Assembly (NCBI GenBank): GCA_028279945.1
Contig: JANQMT010000007.1
Location: 1 to 36,090 of the forward strand
Length of the DNA stretch: 36,090 nucleotides
Reading direction: 5' to 3'
Origin: JAKSCF01 sp028279945
GTDB taxonomy: Bacteria > Bacillota > Clostridia > Peptostreptococcales > JAAYPU01
Shown here: one piece after another, positions 22,470 through 31,358 of the stretch
Layout of the letters: every line of letters begins with the position of its first letter
How positions within the stretch are numbered: the stretch's first letter is position 1
Notes under the pieces: generated by a model
The model's database searches: none
What the model saw: only the letters and a program-made list of their open reading frames with translations
Told to the model about the DNA's origin: nothing
Made by a program: the position numbers and the translations under genes

Positions 22470-23045
22470 CTACTCATAGCTGACTATGAAGTGTACAATG
22501 GCATCTACCTGGCCATTGTTTATATACTTATGGTTTTCTTTTGAATCAAATGCGATAGCGCTGCCTGCTTTGATGCGGTAGGTATTTGCACCGACGACTA
22601 ATTCGATTTCGCCTTGAGAAACCAACAAATATTCCGTATTGCTGTTCATGTGGCTTCCCGAAGAATAATTGCATCCGGGTTTGAGGATGCCGTAAAAAAG
22701 CTCAAAACCGCTTATGGGCGAAAACGGGAAAATGCAGTAGACTTGGATATGGTCGTCATTGTCCGTCAGCGGCGTCATATTGTCAATGCTTTTTACATCA
22801 TATAGCTTATTTGAATTTTCCAATAGCGTTTCAAATTTAATTTTTAGGCCATTTGCAATTTTCCAGACGGTAGCGATTGTTGGAATGGATTCAGAGCGTT
22901 CTATTTGGCTGAGCATGGTTTTGCTTACTCCTGTCATGGAAGAAACCTCACTGAGGCTGAGGCCCATCTTGTTTCGCGTGTTTTTCAGCTTTTCTCCCAG
23001 ACCAGAAAAATCATTCATATAAAGATCATTCATGTAATTATTCAT
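22470..23045 (-). CDS. XRE-family regulator with C-terminal cupin domain
   Basis: The 191-residue protein has an N-terminal helix-turn-helix (about 15-70) with LKNTRNKMGLSLSEVSSMTG and VSKTMLSQIERSESIPTIAT. A short linker follows, then a cupin_2 domain (about 105-190) with YSSGSHMNSNTEYLLVSQGE and KAGSAIAFDSKENHKYINNG. This is the PuuR/MerR-independent XRE-cupin layout, usually controlling small-molecule (often amine or amino acid) metabolism. AGAGG precedes ATG 23045. It is divergent from the second opine-dehydrogenase-family gene, 438 bp apart, and is a likely regulator of it. Its 3' end abuts the broken HesB-like fragment. Confidence 0.9.
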   Translation of the reverse strand: MNNYMNDLYMNDFSGLGEKLKNTRNKMGLSLSEVSSMTGVSKTMLSQIERSESIPTIATVWKIANGLKIKFETLLENSNKLYDVKSIDNMTPLTDNDDHIQVYCIFPFSPISGFELFYGILKPGCNYSSGSHMNSNTEYLLVSQGEIELVVGANTYRIKAGSAIAFDSKENHKYINNGQVDAIVHFIVSYE

Positions 23046-23131
23046 ATAATATTACCTCTTTCAATTATCTTGCCTGATGCAGCCAGCCGCATACAAGTAT
23101 TATTATAGCATACACCATAAAATATTTATGA

Positions 23132-23256
23132 TCAAGTTTTCTTTGCGAAAAGGAGGGTTTCGCTGCTGCGGCACATGAATTGGGTATTGACAAAGGCAAG
23201 GAATTCATATATACTTTCAATACACTATGACAGACATTCGTTCATCATTGCGAACG
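23132..23256 (+). pseudogene. Possible 3' remnant of an unidentified gene plus hairpin
   Basis: A start-less frame, open after a TGA at 23129, encodes EGFAAAAHELGIDKGKEFIY then TFNTL and ends at TGA 23228-23230. A CGTTC (23239-23243) / GAACG (23252-23256) hairpin with a T-rich run follows, like a gene end with terminator. No ATG and no family match were recognised. The rest of the 438-bp gap (23046-23483) contains only AT-rich sequence and a second AACGTTCG copy near 23310, forming an inverted pair with 23251-23258. The call is tentative. Confidence 0.25.
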
Positions 23257-23483
23257 TTTTATTATCTTTTTTCTTTCAACTGCAACGATCAATGCCAAAG
23301 CTTTTGACAACGTTCGTGCTGTATCTTTCTTTTTTATACCAGATCTTTCCTTATGGTTGATTCACTTGATCATAGGTGAGATTGTATAGCTATGTGAAAA
23401 AAAGCATAGATTTCTTTTGTATGTAATCAACGAGTAGAAAACATTCTTAAATATATTTAATTTAATTATGAGGAGGATATTAA

Positions 23484-24695
23484 ATGGCAATTATCACCAT
23501 TATCGGCGCCGGAAATGGTGCCCACGCATTGGCTGCCGACTGTAAACTTGGCGGCGCAGAAGTCAGAATGTATGAATTTACAAGATTCAATAATAAAGTC
23601 AAAGGGATCTTAAACAGCCGTCGTATTCGCTTTGAAGGCATTGAAATGAATCACGAAAATTTTAAGCGGAACGGCACAGCGGTCATAGACATGGTTACCT
23701 ATGACATGAAAGAGGCTGTACAGGGGGCAAATCATATTTTGGTTTCTGCACAAGCTCAAGGTTTTGAGGAAATATTTGAAGAACTGGCTCCTCTGCTGGA
23801 AGACGGGCAGACTGTCAGTATTTTCCCAGATAACTTTGGGAGTTTAATTCTTCGCCGGATCATGCGGGAAAAAGGACTCAACACCAAAGTAATCATTGCA
23901 GGTTATTCATCCTTGGTCTACGGTGCACGGTTGACGGAGTTTAACAACACGGAGACAGAAACGGATGTTGTTAATGTCATGTACCGTGAAAATGAAATTC
24001 GAGTTGATACGCTGCCTTCCAGCGATTTTGATGCATACCTGTCTGCCAGTAAAGAGATTCCTGCATTGGATGCAACCGCTCTGATTCAAGGTGATACTGT
24101 ATTGGATATCGGCCTTTCCAATGTCAACGTTCTGCTGCATGTTCCTGCAGTGGTATTAAATGCTGGAACCATTGAGAACTGGGGCATTATTCCCAATGTT
24201 GGTACCCCTGATGCGGTTTATGACATCTATGCCCATGGTGTTTCCCCTTCTGTGGGCCGTGTGCAGTATGCGTTCTATGAAGAGCAAGTCGCTATTGCTA
24301 AGGCTTTTGGTGTAGGCATTTGTCCTGTTGAAGAAGATGTGCTGCAGTCTCGTATGGGACTCATTGGACAAATGATGTATGGGGAAGATTATCGTCTGCC
24401 CTTCTCTGAGCCTCTAGATCAGACGACTTGGCTGCCTGCTCCAAAAGGTGCACGTTTCACCTTGGAGTCGAGGTATATAACTGAAGATGTACCTGTTGGT
24501 TGCTCTGGTGCTATTAGTTTTGCAAATGTTTTACAGGTGGACACTCCGGTTATCCGTGCAATGACAAATCTGTCCAACATTATGATGGAAACCGACTACT
24601 GCGAAACTGGATATAATTTAAAGAACTTTGGCCTAGAAAAAATGACTGCTGAAGAAATGGTAGAGTATATGCGTACAGGCAAGTTAAAATCGTAG
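23484..24695 (+). CDS. Second NAD/NADP octopine/nopaline dehydrogenase family protein
   Basis: The 403-residue protein begins with ITIIGAGNGAHALAADCKLG, the Rossmann GxGxxG motif, and ends in a C-terminal helical domain with RFTLESRYITEDVPVGCSGA and MTAEEMVEYMRTGKLKS. It is in the same superfamily as the protein at 5950-7056 but clearly diverged and 35 residues longer. A strand with ANHILVSAQAQGF marks the second half of the dinucleotide domain. GAGGAGG is 9 bases before the ATG. It is single, divergent from the XRE-cupin regulator, and followed by a strong terminator. By eye its coding sequence is richer in G and C than its neighbours, which may mean transfer. The amino-acid/keto-acid pair is unknown. 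Confidence 0.87.
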   Translation: MAIITIIGAGNGAHALAADCKLGGAEVRMYEFTRFNNKVKGILNSRRIRFEGIEMNHENFKRNGTAVIDMVTYDMKEAVQGANHILVSAQAQGFEEIFEELAPLLEDGQTVSIFPDNFGSLILRRIMREKGLNTKVIIAGYSSLVYGARLTEFNNTETETDVVNVMYRENEIRVDTLPSSDFDAYLSASKEIPALDATALIQGDTVLDIGLSNVNVLLHVPAVVLNAGTIENWGIIPNVGTPDAVYDIYAHGVSPSVGRVQYAFYEEQVAIAKAFGVGICPVEEDVLQSRMGLIGQMMYGEDYRLPFSEPLDQTTWLPAPKGARFTLESRYITEDVPVGCSGAISFANVLQVDTPVIRAMTNLSNIMMETDYCETGYNLKNFGLEKMTAEEMVEYMRTGKLKS

Positions 24696-24733
24696 CCTTG
24701 AAACGTAAAATATAAAATTATTAACTAAAAACC

Positions 24734-24775
24734 AAGCAGCGTAATGTACGAAAGTATGTTACGCTGCTTCTTTCT
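24734..24775 (+). terminator. Strong terminator after the second opine-dehydrogenase-type gene
   Basis: AAGCAGCGTAATGTAC (24734-24749) pairs with GTATGTTACGCTGCTT (24754-24769) over 16 bp with two G-U pairs and a GAAA loop, followed by CTTTCTT. It could work on both strands. The rest of 24776-24985 holds no convincing gene. Confidence 0.85.
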
Positions 24776-24985
24776 TAATCAATTTCAAATTCATTTTGGG
24801 TTAACGCTTCAATCATTTCGTCTTCAATGTCTTTTCTATATCATTTTTCCAATCATATACCCTCCCTTGAAAACATATTATATAATTGATAATTTACAGA
24901 TTTTACCTTATAATTATTATATATGATTGTATATTGGTAATCAATAGAGCGTAAATTAGGTCGGTTTGTTGGAAAGGAGTACAAC

Positions 24986-25372
24986 ATGTTTCAAAATTTT
25001 TATGGTGCAAAACCATTTACAACTTACTGGTATTACCCTGATGCATTGAGAAAAACGTGTGGAAAATGCCAAACTGAGCAAATGCATTATTTACTTCGAT
25101 ATCGTATTTATTTATTTGCAATAATGCCCATAATTCCTACAGGTACTAATTACTACTTAGTATGTTCGAATTGTGCAAATCGTTATTACATCGATTCTGA
25201 AGATGAATTAATGAGTATTCAATCCAATGTAAAAGATACAAAGCCGCTGAAGTATAGTAAGAATTCACAACTAGATTTGGAAGGCTACATAGAAGATGAA
25301 CCAATGGTTTTTGGAACTGAAAAAGAATTAAGTAAAAATATTCAAATTCATTTAAGAGATATCCATGGTTAG
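24986..25372 (+). CDS. Small zinc-ribbon protein
   Basis: The 128-residue protein has two CxxC pairs, Cys25/Cys28 (KTCGKCQTEQ) and Cys60/Cys63 (LVCSNCANRY), which together make a zinc-ribbon. A hydrophobic stretch, YLFAIMPIIPTGTNYYLV (about 42-59), lies between them and could touch the membrane. The C-terminal half is polar, without recognised features. AAAGGAG precedes the ATG. It seems to be a monocistronic gene convergent with the ATC-hydrolase-type gene. Function unknown. Confidence 0.7.
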   Translation: MFQNFYGAKPFTTYWYYPDALRKTCGKCQTEQMHYLLRYRIYLFAIMPIIPTGTNYYLVCSNCANRYYIDSEDELMSIQSNVKDTKPLKYSKNSQLDLEGYIEDEPMVFGTEKELSKNIQIHLRDIHG

Positions 25373-25451
25373 GCAAAATGTGATATTAGAGGCTCAGATG
25401 ATTAAGGAAGTTAATATTGGTGAAAAGTAGGATATTAAGCATATTAATTTT

Positions 25452-26066
25452 TTAACCATGTTTTTTAACTTTTGGAAAGAATCTAAAATCGCATACTTCA
25501 TCACCATATGCTAGTGTTTTCTGTCTATCCCAAATTACATTCTCCAGATTTTCATACATATAATCATCTAACTGACAAAAAATTGGAACTAACTCTGAAC
25601 ATTCTTCTTCTCTCATTATGTCCACATATAGGCACTTTTTTGCATGGAATTCTATTGTCTCTTTATTGTTTTTTATCCATTTTATGTCCCATCCTGGCTC
25701 ACAAAAGCTATTTTTTGTGCCTAATGGAAACATTCTGCGAAAGAGTACATATCCAAAAGGCATTTTTCCAATTGTTTGAAAAAATCTCGTCATCTTTTGA
25801 CTATCTTTTATTGCTGATTCTTTTATTAGCGTTAGACTTTCTTCTTTAGTATATCCAATATCAATCATGCTTTTATAAACTGCTATTGCAGGGAGTATAG
25901 CTTTTTTCATATGCACAGCCATTTTTTTATTGGATAAGTCATGTGTTTGAAGCAGCCCGTGTAATCTGTGTCCAACTAATTCTAATAACTTTTCATTCTC
26001 ACTAATATTTTTTTCAAATAAGATATACCTCATTGAACTTTTTTTTAATATTTTATTGCAATCCAT
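25452..26066 (-). CDS. L-2-amino-thiazoline-4-carboxylic acid hydrolase family protein
   Basis: The 204-residue protein resembles the ATC-hydrolase family (PF14196). It shows HMKKAILPAIAVYKSMIDIG and YTKEESLTLIKE, then KMPFGYVLFRRMFP, GWDIKWIKNNKETIEFHAKK and LYVDIMREEECSELVPIFCQ with LDDYMYENL. The named member opens thiazoline rings toward cysteine in some Pseudomonas. Most clostridial members are uncharacterised and often stand next to TetR genes, as here (120 bp downstream of one, same strand). AGGAGG precedes the ATG. It is probably cotranscribed with, and controlled by, that TetR. The actual reaction is unknown. Confidence 0.8.
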   Translation of the reverse strand: MDCNKILKKSSMRYILFEKNISENEKLLELVGHRLHGLLQTHDLSNKKMAVHMKKAILPAIAVYKSMIDIGYTKEESLTLIKESAIKDSQKMTRFFQTIGKMPFGYVLFRRMFPLGTKNSFCEPGWDIKWIKNNKETIEFHAKKCLYVDIMREEECSELVPIFCQLDDYMYENLENVIWDRQKTLAYGDEVCDFRFFPKVKKHG

Positions 26067-26186
26067 TACAATCCTCCTTTTGTAAATGCATTGATAAGTA
26101 CAACACGGATTAACAAATTCTTAATTATGAGAAATAATAAAGATAACTATACCTCATAAAGCTTCTTGATTTTCTATAAAATCAAA

Positions 26187-26804
26187 TCATTTGAAGCAAA
26201 TTAAACTATCCCATCCACTATTAAAAAATTTGGTTAATTGCTTTATATAACTTACTGCTTCTTCTTTTGGCATATCATGAGCTACCGTTTCAAAAATTGC
26301 AGTGAAATAAGCACTAATTAACATGTGATGGAGTTGGCTGTTGATATCACCTTCCAGTCGTCCTATTTTTCTCAGTGCTTCATAATACTCAGTGGTTCTT
26401 TTCAATTCTGTGGTTACTAAATCATCTATAAAATTTTCATATCTAGTCCCCTCAGCACAGCAAATCAACAGCTTGAATGTTTCAAAATTATCATATATAT
26501 ACTCCATAAAGAATTTTAAGTACTCAGTAGATAATTTTCTGGCATCAGCAGTTCTATCTTTATTAATTAATTCAAAGTGTTCATCTTGGGCATTTTGAAA
26601 TGAAGAAAACATTTCATTAACAACGTCTTCAACTAAACTATTAAACAATGATTCTTTGTCTTTGTAATATCCGTAAAACGCCCCTAATGTAAAACCTGCA
26701 TCTTTAACGATTTTTCTTAGGGAAGCACTTTTGAACCCATTTTTTAAAAATTCTTTTTTTCCTATTTGCAGAAATTTAATCTGCGTACTGGACTTATTTT
26801 CCAT
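26187..26804 (-). CDS. TetR-family regulator
   Basis: The 205-residue protein has the TetR helix-turn-helix at about 23-46 (SASLRKIVKDAGFTLGAFYG, then YYKDKESLFNSLV), followed by a helical ligand domain. The start has TGGAGGT (26811-26817 on the minus strand) ahead. A 32-bp perfect palindrome overlaps its -10 box, so it almost surely represses its own transcription and that of the ATC-hydrolase-type gene downstream. The nitroreductase gene, 263 bp away and divergent, may also respond. The inducer is unknown, perhaps an electrophile or nitro compound given that neighbour. Confidence 0.9.
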   Translation of the reverse strand: MENKSSTQIKFLQIGKKEFLKNGFKSASLRKIVKDAGFTLGAFYGYYKDKESLFNSLVEDVVNEMFSSFQNAQDEHFELINKDRTADARKLSTEYLKFFMEYIYDNFETFKLLICCAEGTRYENFIDDLVTTELKRTTEYYEALRKIGRLEGDINSQLHHMLISAYFTAIFETVAHDMPKEEAVSYIKQLTKFFNSGWDSLICFK

Positions 26805-26825
26805 TAATAGACCTCCAAAATCATA

Positions 26826-26881
26826 AATATAGCAGTGATATATATCACTGCTATATTATTATAAATAGAAATAATTGTCAA
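26826..26881 (-). promoter_or_regulatory. TetR promoter with 32-bp perfect palindromic operator
   Basis: On the minus strand, TTGACA (26881-26876), 17 bases and TAATAT (26858-26853) make a strong promoter. The palindrome at 26826-26857, with half AATATAGCAGTGATAT, begins inside the -10 box and ends 21 bp before the ATG. It is perfect over 16 bp per side. This is the expected place and form for a TetR-family operator. Confidence 0.85.
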
Positions 26882-27066
26882 TTCCTATGATAAAATAAAT
26901 ATTATACACGTTGCTTCCCTATACTTTCTCCATTGCTGATCATAGAAGTGATTCTTGAAAAATATAAAAACCAATAGGATATATCTATTGTTTCTTATAA
27001 AGATAAATTGGGTAAATAAGATATATATAATGACATGATAAAAATAAACAAGGAGGATGGCTCATA

Positions 27067-27666
27067 ATGACAAAAGATTTTTATACAGCAATAAAAGAAA
27101 GAAGAACACTGTATGGCATTAGTAAAGAAACGACTATCTCCGACGAGAGAATTCAAGAAGTGATAAGTGAAGCCGTACTACATACACCTTCCGCATTTAA
27201 TTCTCAAAGTTCAAGAGTTATTGTTTTATTTGGGAAATATCATGATAAATTATGGGATATAACAAAAGAAGCTTTAAGAAAAATTGTTCACAAAGATAAA
27301 TTTGCTCGTACTGAAGAAAAAATCAATTCATTTAAAAGTGGATACGGAACCGTTTTGTTCTTCGATGACAGCAGCATAGTTAAATCGCTGCAACAACAAT
27401 TTGCTTTATACAAGGATAATTTTCCCATTTGGTCACAACAGTCTTCAGGCATGCTTCAATATATAGTATGGACTTCACTGGAAATCGAAGGCCTTGGAGC
27501 ATCACTACAACACTATAATGAGATTATTGAAGATGAAATAAAAAAACAGTGGCGTATCCCGAATAATTGGACGCTAACAGCACAAATGCCATTTGGTAAA
27601 CCTACTGCTCCTGCTGAAAAAAAAGAATTTATGCCGTTAGAGGAAAGAGTGAAGATATTCAAATAG
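27067..27666 (+). CDS. Nitroreductase family protein (Frm2/YdfN-like)
   Basis: The 199-residue protein matches the short fungal-type/Frm2-like nitroreductases. The FMN-binding N-terminus is FYTAIKERRTLYGISKETTI, followed by VLHTPSAFNSQSSRVIVLFG. Later come FPIWSQQSSGMLQYIVWTSL and EIEGLGASLQHYN, with MPFGKPTAPAEKKEFMPLEE near the C-terminus. Such flavoproteins use NAD(P)H to reduce nitro or lipid-derived substrates. AAGGAGG precedes the ATG. It is a single gene closed by a hairpin. Divergence from the TetR gene suggests, but does not prove, shared control. Confidence 0.9.
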   Translation: MTKDFYTAIKERRTLYGISKETTISDERIQEVISEAVLHTPSAFNSQSSRVIVLFGKYHDKLWDITKEALRKIVHKDKFARTEEKINSFKSGYGTVLFFDDSSIVKSLQQQFALYKDNFPIWSQQSSGMLQYIVWTSLEIEGLGASLQHYNEIIEDEIKKQWRIPNNWTLTAQMPFGKPTAPAEKKEFMPLEERVKIFK

Positions 27667-27741
27667 AATTAATCCTATTTTTTGTATATTCTTCTTCATC
27701 TCCGTAGCGAACCTTGTGCCCTTCCGAACCTTTAAATACAA

Positions 27742-27787
27742 AATGACTATCTCACATAGACTAAAAAGTCTAATGGAGATAGTCATT
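27742..27787 (+). terminator. Hairpin after the nitroreductase gene
   Basis: AATGACTATCTC (27742-27753) pairs with GAGATAGTCATT (27776-27787) over 12 bp, with an inner AGACT-AAAA-AGTCT stem. The T-run is weak (ATAAATTA), but the hairpin is strong. The other bases of 27667-27965 show only the RBS of glycerol kinase. Confidence 0.65.
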
Positions 27788-27965
27788 ATAAATTAATCAA
27801 TATATCTTCTTAATCTTTCTCTCCTATTTATATAATATACTCTTTAAGTAACACCATGTCCGATTGAATTGTCTGCCAAATACCATTTTAACCCTTTTTC
27901 TTTACTTTTCTTTGTTCTCTTCTTCTGCTAAAATGATATCATATGAATTAAACAGGAGGTATCTG

Positions 27966-29459
27966 ATGGCATCTTATATACTCTCCCTGGATCAAGGCAC
28001 TACCAGCTCCCGTGCCATTCTTTTTAATCATCAGGGTCAAATTGTTAAAATTGCACAAAAAGAATTGACGCAAATTTATCCTCAAGCAGGATGGGTTGAA
28101 CACGACCCAATTGAAATTTGGGCAACCCAATATAGTGTCATGCACGAAGTCATACAGAGTGCCGGAATCAGCATTGAGTCTATTGCCGCAATCGGCATTA
28201 CGAACCAGCGGGAAACCACTGTGGTATGGGATAAAACAACCGGACAACCTATCTGCAATGCCATCGTATGGCAATGCAGACGCACTGTTTCACTTTGTGA
28301 TGTCTTAAAACAAGATCATCTTGAACCTTACATACGGGAAAATACAGGTTTAGTAATCGACGCCTATTTTTCCGGTACTAAAATAAAATGGATTTTGGAC
28401 AATGTGGACGGCGCAAAAGAAAAAGCACAATGCGGTGATCTGCTCTTCGGCACTGTTGACACTTGGCTTATATGGAAATTGACCGGCGGCAGGCTCCATG
28501 TCACCGACTATTCCAATGCGTCTCGCACAATGCTATTCAATATCAAGGACTTGCAATGGGATGAAAAACTATTGGATCATCTTGAAATTCCTGCCAGTAT
28601 GATGGCTTCTGTTCACTCTTCGTCAGAGGTATATGGTTATACCAATGAAAATATCCTAGGTAAATCCATTCCTATCGCAGGCATTGCCGGAGACCAACAG
28701 GCAGCTTTATTCGGTCAAGCCTGCTTTGAAGAAGGTATGGTAAAAAACACCTATGGCACCGGTTGTTTTCTGCTCATGCAGACAGGTCAAAAGCGCATCC
28801 AATCACACAAGGGTTTGCTGACTACCATCGCCTGGAGCATAAACGGTCAGGTAACCTATGCACTTGAGGGTTCTGTTTTTATTGGCGGGGCTGTCGTTCA
28901 ATGGCTCAGAGACGAGCTAAAGTTGATTTCAAGTGCCGGTGATACTGAATATTACGCTTCCAAAGTCCCTGATACGAATGGTGTATACATTGTTCCCGCT
29001 TTCGCAGGTCTTGGAACACCCTATTGGGACATGTACGCCCGTGGTACAATTGTAGGGCTTACTAGGGGTGCAGGACGTGAGCATCTGGTTCGAGCATCTC
29101 TTGAAGCTATCGCCTATCAATCTCGGGATGTCATTGATGCAATGGTAGAAGACTCAGGTATCCCCTTCTCCACTTTAAGAGTGGATGGGGGTGCGACGGT
29201 CAATGAGTTCTTAATGCAATTTCAATCTGATATTCTTGGGCAAACCGTTCAACGACCTGTAGTAACAGAAACTTCTGCTCTTGGAGCCGCCTACTTAGCA
29301 GGACTTGCTGTTGGATTTTGGTCTTCTTTGGAAGAAATAAGCTATAACTGGTCAATCGACCAAACCTATCTTCCTCACATGTGTGCCGAAACTTCAAAGA
29401 AGTTGTACCATAATTGGCAAAGGGCCGTAGAACGCTCGAAAAACTGGATTGAATCCTAA
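27966..29459 (+). CDS. glpK: Glycerol kinase
   Basis: From ATG 27966 (AGGAGGT just upstream) the protein has 497 residues, the usual length. FGGY-kinase signatures are plain: YILSLDQGTTSSRAILF at the start, AIGITNQRETTVVWDKTTG (about 78-96), VDTWLIWKLTGG, the active-site GIAGDQQAALFGQACFEEGM around 240, and GGAVVQWLRDEL with the adenine-binding LRVDGGATVNEFLMQFQSDI. It phosphorylates glycerol with ATP. The longer upstream frame to 27864 lacks a ribosome site. No glpF or glpD is adjacent, so it is a solitary gene here. The region after the stop contains a terminator at 29567. Confidence 0.95.
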   Translation: MASYILSLDQGTTSSRAILFNHQGQIVKIAQKELTQIYPQAGWVEHDPIEIWATQYSVMHEVIQSAGISIESIAAIGITNQRETTVVWDKTTGQPICNAIVWQCRRTVSLCDVLKQDHLEPYIRENTGLVIDAYFSGTKIKWILDNVDGAKEKAQCGDLLFGTVDTWLIWKLTGGRLHVTDYSNASRTMLFNIKDLQWDEKLLDHLEIPASMMASVHSSSEVYGYTNENILGKSIPIAGIAGDQQAALFGQACFEEGMVKNTYGTGCFLLMQTGQKRIQSHKGLLTTIAWSINGQVTYALEGSVFIGGAVVQWLRDELKLISSAGDTEYYASKVPDTNGVYIVPAFAGLGTPYWDMYARGTIVGLTRGAGREHLVRASLEAIAYQSRDVIDAMVEDSGIPFSTLRVDGGATVNEFLMQFQSDILGQTVQRPVVTETSALGAAYLAGLAVGFWSSLEEISYNWSIDQTYLPHMCAETSKKLYHNWQRAVERSKNWIES

Positions 29460-29566
29460 ACCAATTTAACATATAAAAATATGACTCCTGATCTGCAAGG
29501 TTTTAATAGAGCGTGATAATTTGCAAGAAGGTGTCTCTAAATAATGAATATTGATTTCTGAAAATG

Positions 29567-29620
29567 CCCTCCAATAGTGTCATATTTTTGACGATTTAAC
29601 ACTAACAAGGAGGGTTTTTT
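29567..29620 (+). terminator. Terminator between glpK and the germination operon
   Basis: CCCTCC (29567-29572) pairs with GGAGGG (29609-29614), with an inner AGTGT/ACACT stem, and TTTTTT follows. The rest of 29460-29785 is AT-rich leader of the ger operon. No gene is visible, and no convincing sporulation sigma-G promoter could be fixed. Confidence 0.75.
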
Positions 29621-29785
29621 CAATGCTTAGATTATTTTTTTCAACTTATTCTAACTGTTATCCCGGTATTTGAAGCATTGATATATTCTATAGTATTTTT
29701 TTCTTGAGTTTAACACGCTTTATGAATAAATATGCCAATTTAATAAAACAATAACTAGAATAGATTAGATTGGAAGGAATATGTC

Positions 29786-31327
29786 ATGTTTGGGTTGTTT
29801 AAAAAAAATAAAAATAAAAGCCACACAAAACAGATAGATAATATTACGAATTTATCAGATTCATTTGATGACAATTTACGTGTTTTAAAGCAAATATTAA
29901 AAAATGATGAAACGACTATTATTAGAGAATTTAGCACCCAAAATCAAGAGGATATCAAGGCCTGTGTTATTTTTAATCAATCCTTAGCTAATATTGAATC
30001 TATTAATGAAAATGTCATACTGCCTTTACTCAAATCTAATTTAGGTAAAGATAATGGGAAAAAGATCATCGATCTAATAAGCAGCAAAATATTGAATTAT
30101 GGAATAATAGAAAAAACATCTGATGTGGATAAGTTGATCGGAGCCGTATTATATGGTGATACCATCTTAATTGTAGAAAACTCTAAAACTGCTCTTATTA
30201 TTAATACAAAAGGCTGGAAAATGAGGTCTATTACAGAATCTGTTAATGAACAGACAGTTAGAGGGCCAAGAGAAGCATTTACTGAATCTATAATGATCAA
30301 TGTTTCACTTATTAGAAGAAAAGTCACCAACCCTGATATGACTTTCAAATTTCGCCAAATGGGAAAAAGAACCCATACAAAAATCTGCATCTGTTATTTT
30401 GAAAGCCTGGTAAACCCCAAAATTGTGAATGAATTAAACAAAAGGCTGGATGATATCAATATAGATGCCATCTTAGAAACAGGATATATTGAAGAGTTTA
30501 TAAGAGATGAACCTTTATCTCCCTTTGCAACCATTGGTAATACAGAACGACCTGATAAAGTTGTTGCAAATCTATTGGAGGGAAGAATCGCACTTTTGGT
30601 TGATGGGACTCCGGTGGTTATTATGCTTCCTTTTTTGTTTATGGAATATTTCCAGGTACCGGAGGATTATTATTCAAATTTTATTTATGCCACCATGAAT
30701 AGACTATTAAGGTATACTGCTTTTTTCATATCTACCAGTTTACCGGCCATCTATGTGGCTCTGACTACTTTTCATCAAGAAATGATACCGACACCTCTGA
30801 TATTAAGCATATCCGCTTCCAGAGACGGCAGACCGTTTCCAACAATAGTAGAGGCATTAATAATGCTTCTTGCTTTTGAAATTTTACGTGAAGGCGGCGT
30901 TCGACTTCCTACATCCATTGGTACCACAATCAGTTTTGTTGGGGCTGTTGTTTTGGGAGAAGCAGCCGTAACTGCAAAATTAGTAAGCGCACCCATCGTT
31001 ATCATTATTGCCCTTACCGGAATTACTAATTTTTTGATACCCAAAATGCTTGCTGCTTTAAATATAGTCAGGCTTGTTTTTCTGTTTCTCTCAGCTTTTC
31101 TTGGGCTTTATGGATATGTATTCGGTGTCATCGGTCTTTTTATTCATTTGTATTCAATGAAATCCTTTGGAATTCCATATATGCTGGACATTGGTTCACT
31201 TCAAACACAGGATATAAAGGATACTGCCATAAGGGTTCCCTGGTGGGTAATGAATTATAGGCCCAAGCTTATCAATAAGCTTGACAGAATTAGAGAAAGA
31301 CAAAGCAGCCATCCTGTAAAGAAGTGA
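29786..31327 (+). CDS. gerKA: Spore germinant receptor A subunit (GerA/GerKA family)
   Basis: The 513-residue protein has the cytosolic N-terminal domain (about 1-240) with VRGPREAFTESIMINVSLIR and RRKVTNPDMTFKFRQMGKRT. The membrane part begins with GTPVVIMLPFLFMEYFQVPE, then about 5 segments, including HQEMIPTPLILSISASRDGR and EILREGGVRLPTSIGTTISF, all GerA-type signatures. GerA-family receptors in the spore inner membrane sense nutrients and start germination with their B and C partners. It is the first gene of an operon with two C-type and two B-type genes. Expression is expected in the forespore, but the promoter is not clear. Germinant unknown. Confidence 0.95.
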   Translation: MFGLFKKNKNKSHTKQIDNITNLSDSFDDNLRVLKQILKNDETTIIREFSTQNQEDIKACVIFNQSLANIESINENVILPLLKSNLGKDNGKKIIDLISSKILNYGIIEKTSDVDKLIGAVLYGDTILIVENSKTALIINTKGWKMRSITESVNEQTVRGPREAFTESIMINVSLIRRKVTNPDMTFKFRQMGKRTHTKICICYFESLVNPKIVNELNKRLDDINIDAILETGYIEEFIRDEPLSPFATIGNTERPDKVVANLLEGRIALLVDGTPVVIMLPFLFMEYFQVPEDYYSNFIYATMNRLLRYTAFFISTSLPAIYVALTTFHQEMIPTPLILSISASRDGRPFPTIVEALIMLLAFEILREGGVRLPTSIGTTISFVGAVVLGEAAVTAKLVSAPIVIIIALTGITNFLIPKMLAALNIVRLVFLFLSAFLGLYGYVFGVIGLFIHLYSMKSFGIPYMLDIGSLQTQDIKDTAIRVPWWVMNYRPKLINKLDRIRERQSSHPVKK

Positions 31328-31358
31328 AGTAGAAAAATAAGATAAGGGGTTGAAGTAC

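Noticed and set aside
23175..23360. 61-codon plus-strand ORF upstream of the second opine-dehydrogenase-type gene
   Set aside because: Low-complexity hydrophobic translation, no good ribosome site, overlaps the remnant frame and hairpin; likely chance.
24777..24865. Minus-strand remnant ending DIEDEMIEALTQNEFEID
   Set aside because: It reads well only after a one-base shift and lacks a proper start; could be a decayed small gene but the evidence is too thin.
27864..27965. N-terminal extension of glycerol kinase
   Set aside because: The ATG at 27966 has AGGAGGT just before it and matches the family N-terminus (ASYILSLDQGTTSS); the extension is hydrophobic and without a ribosome site.
29700..29785. 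Sigma-G promoter for the germination operon (TGAATA-like sequence near 29720)
   Set aside because: No -10 element with acceptable spacing could be found; AT-rich sequence makes chance matches likely.
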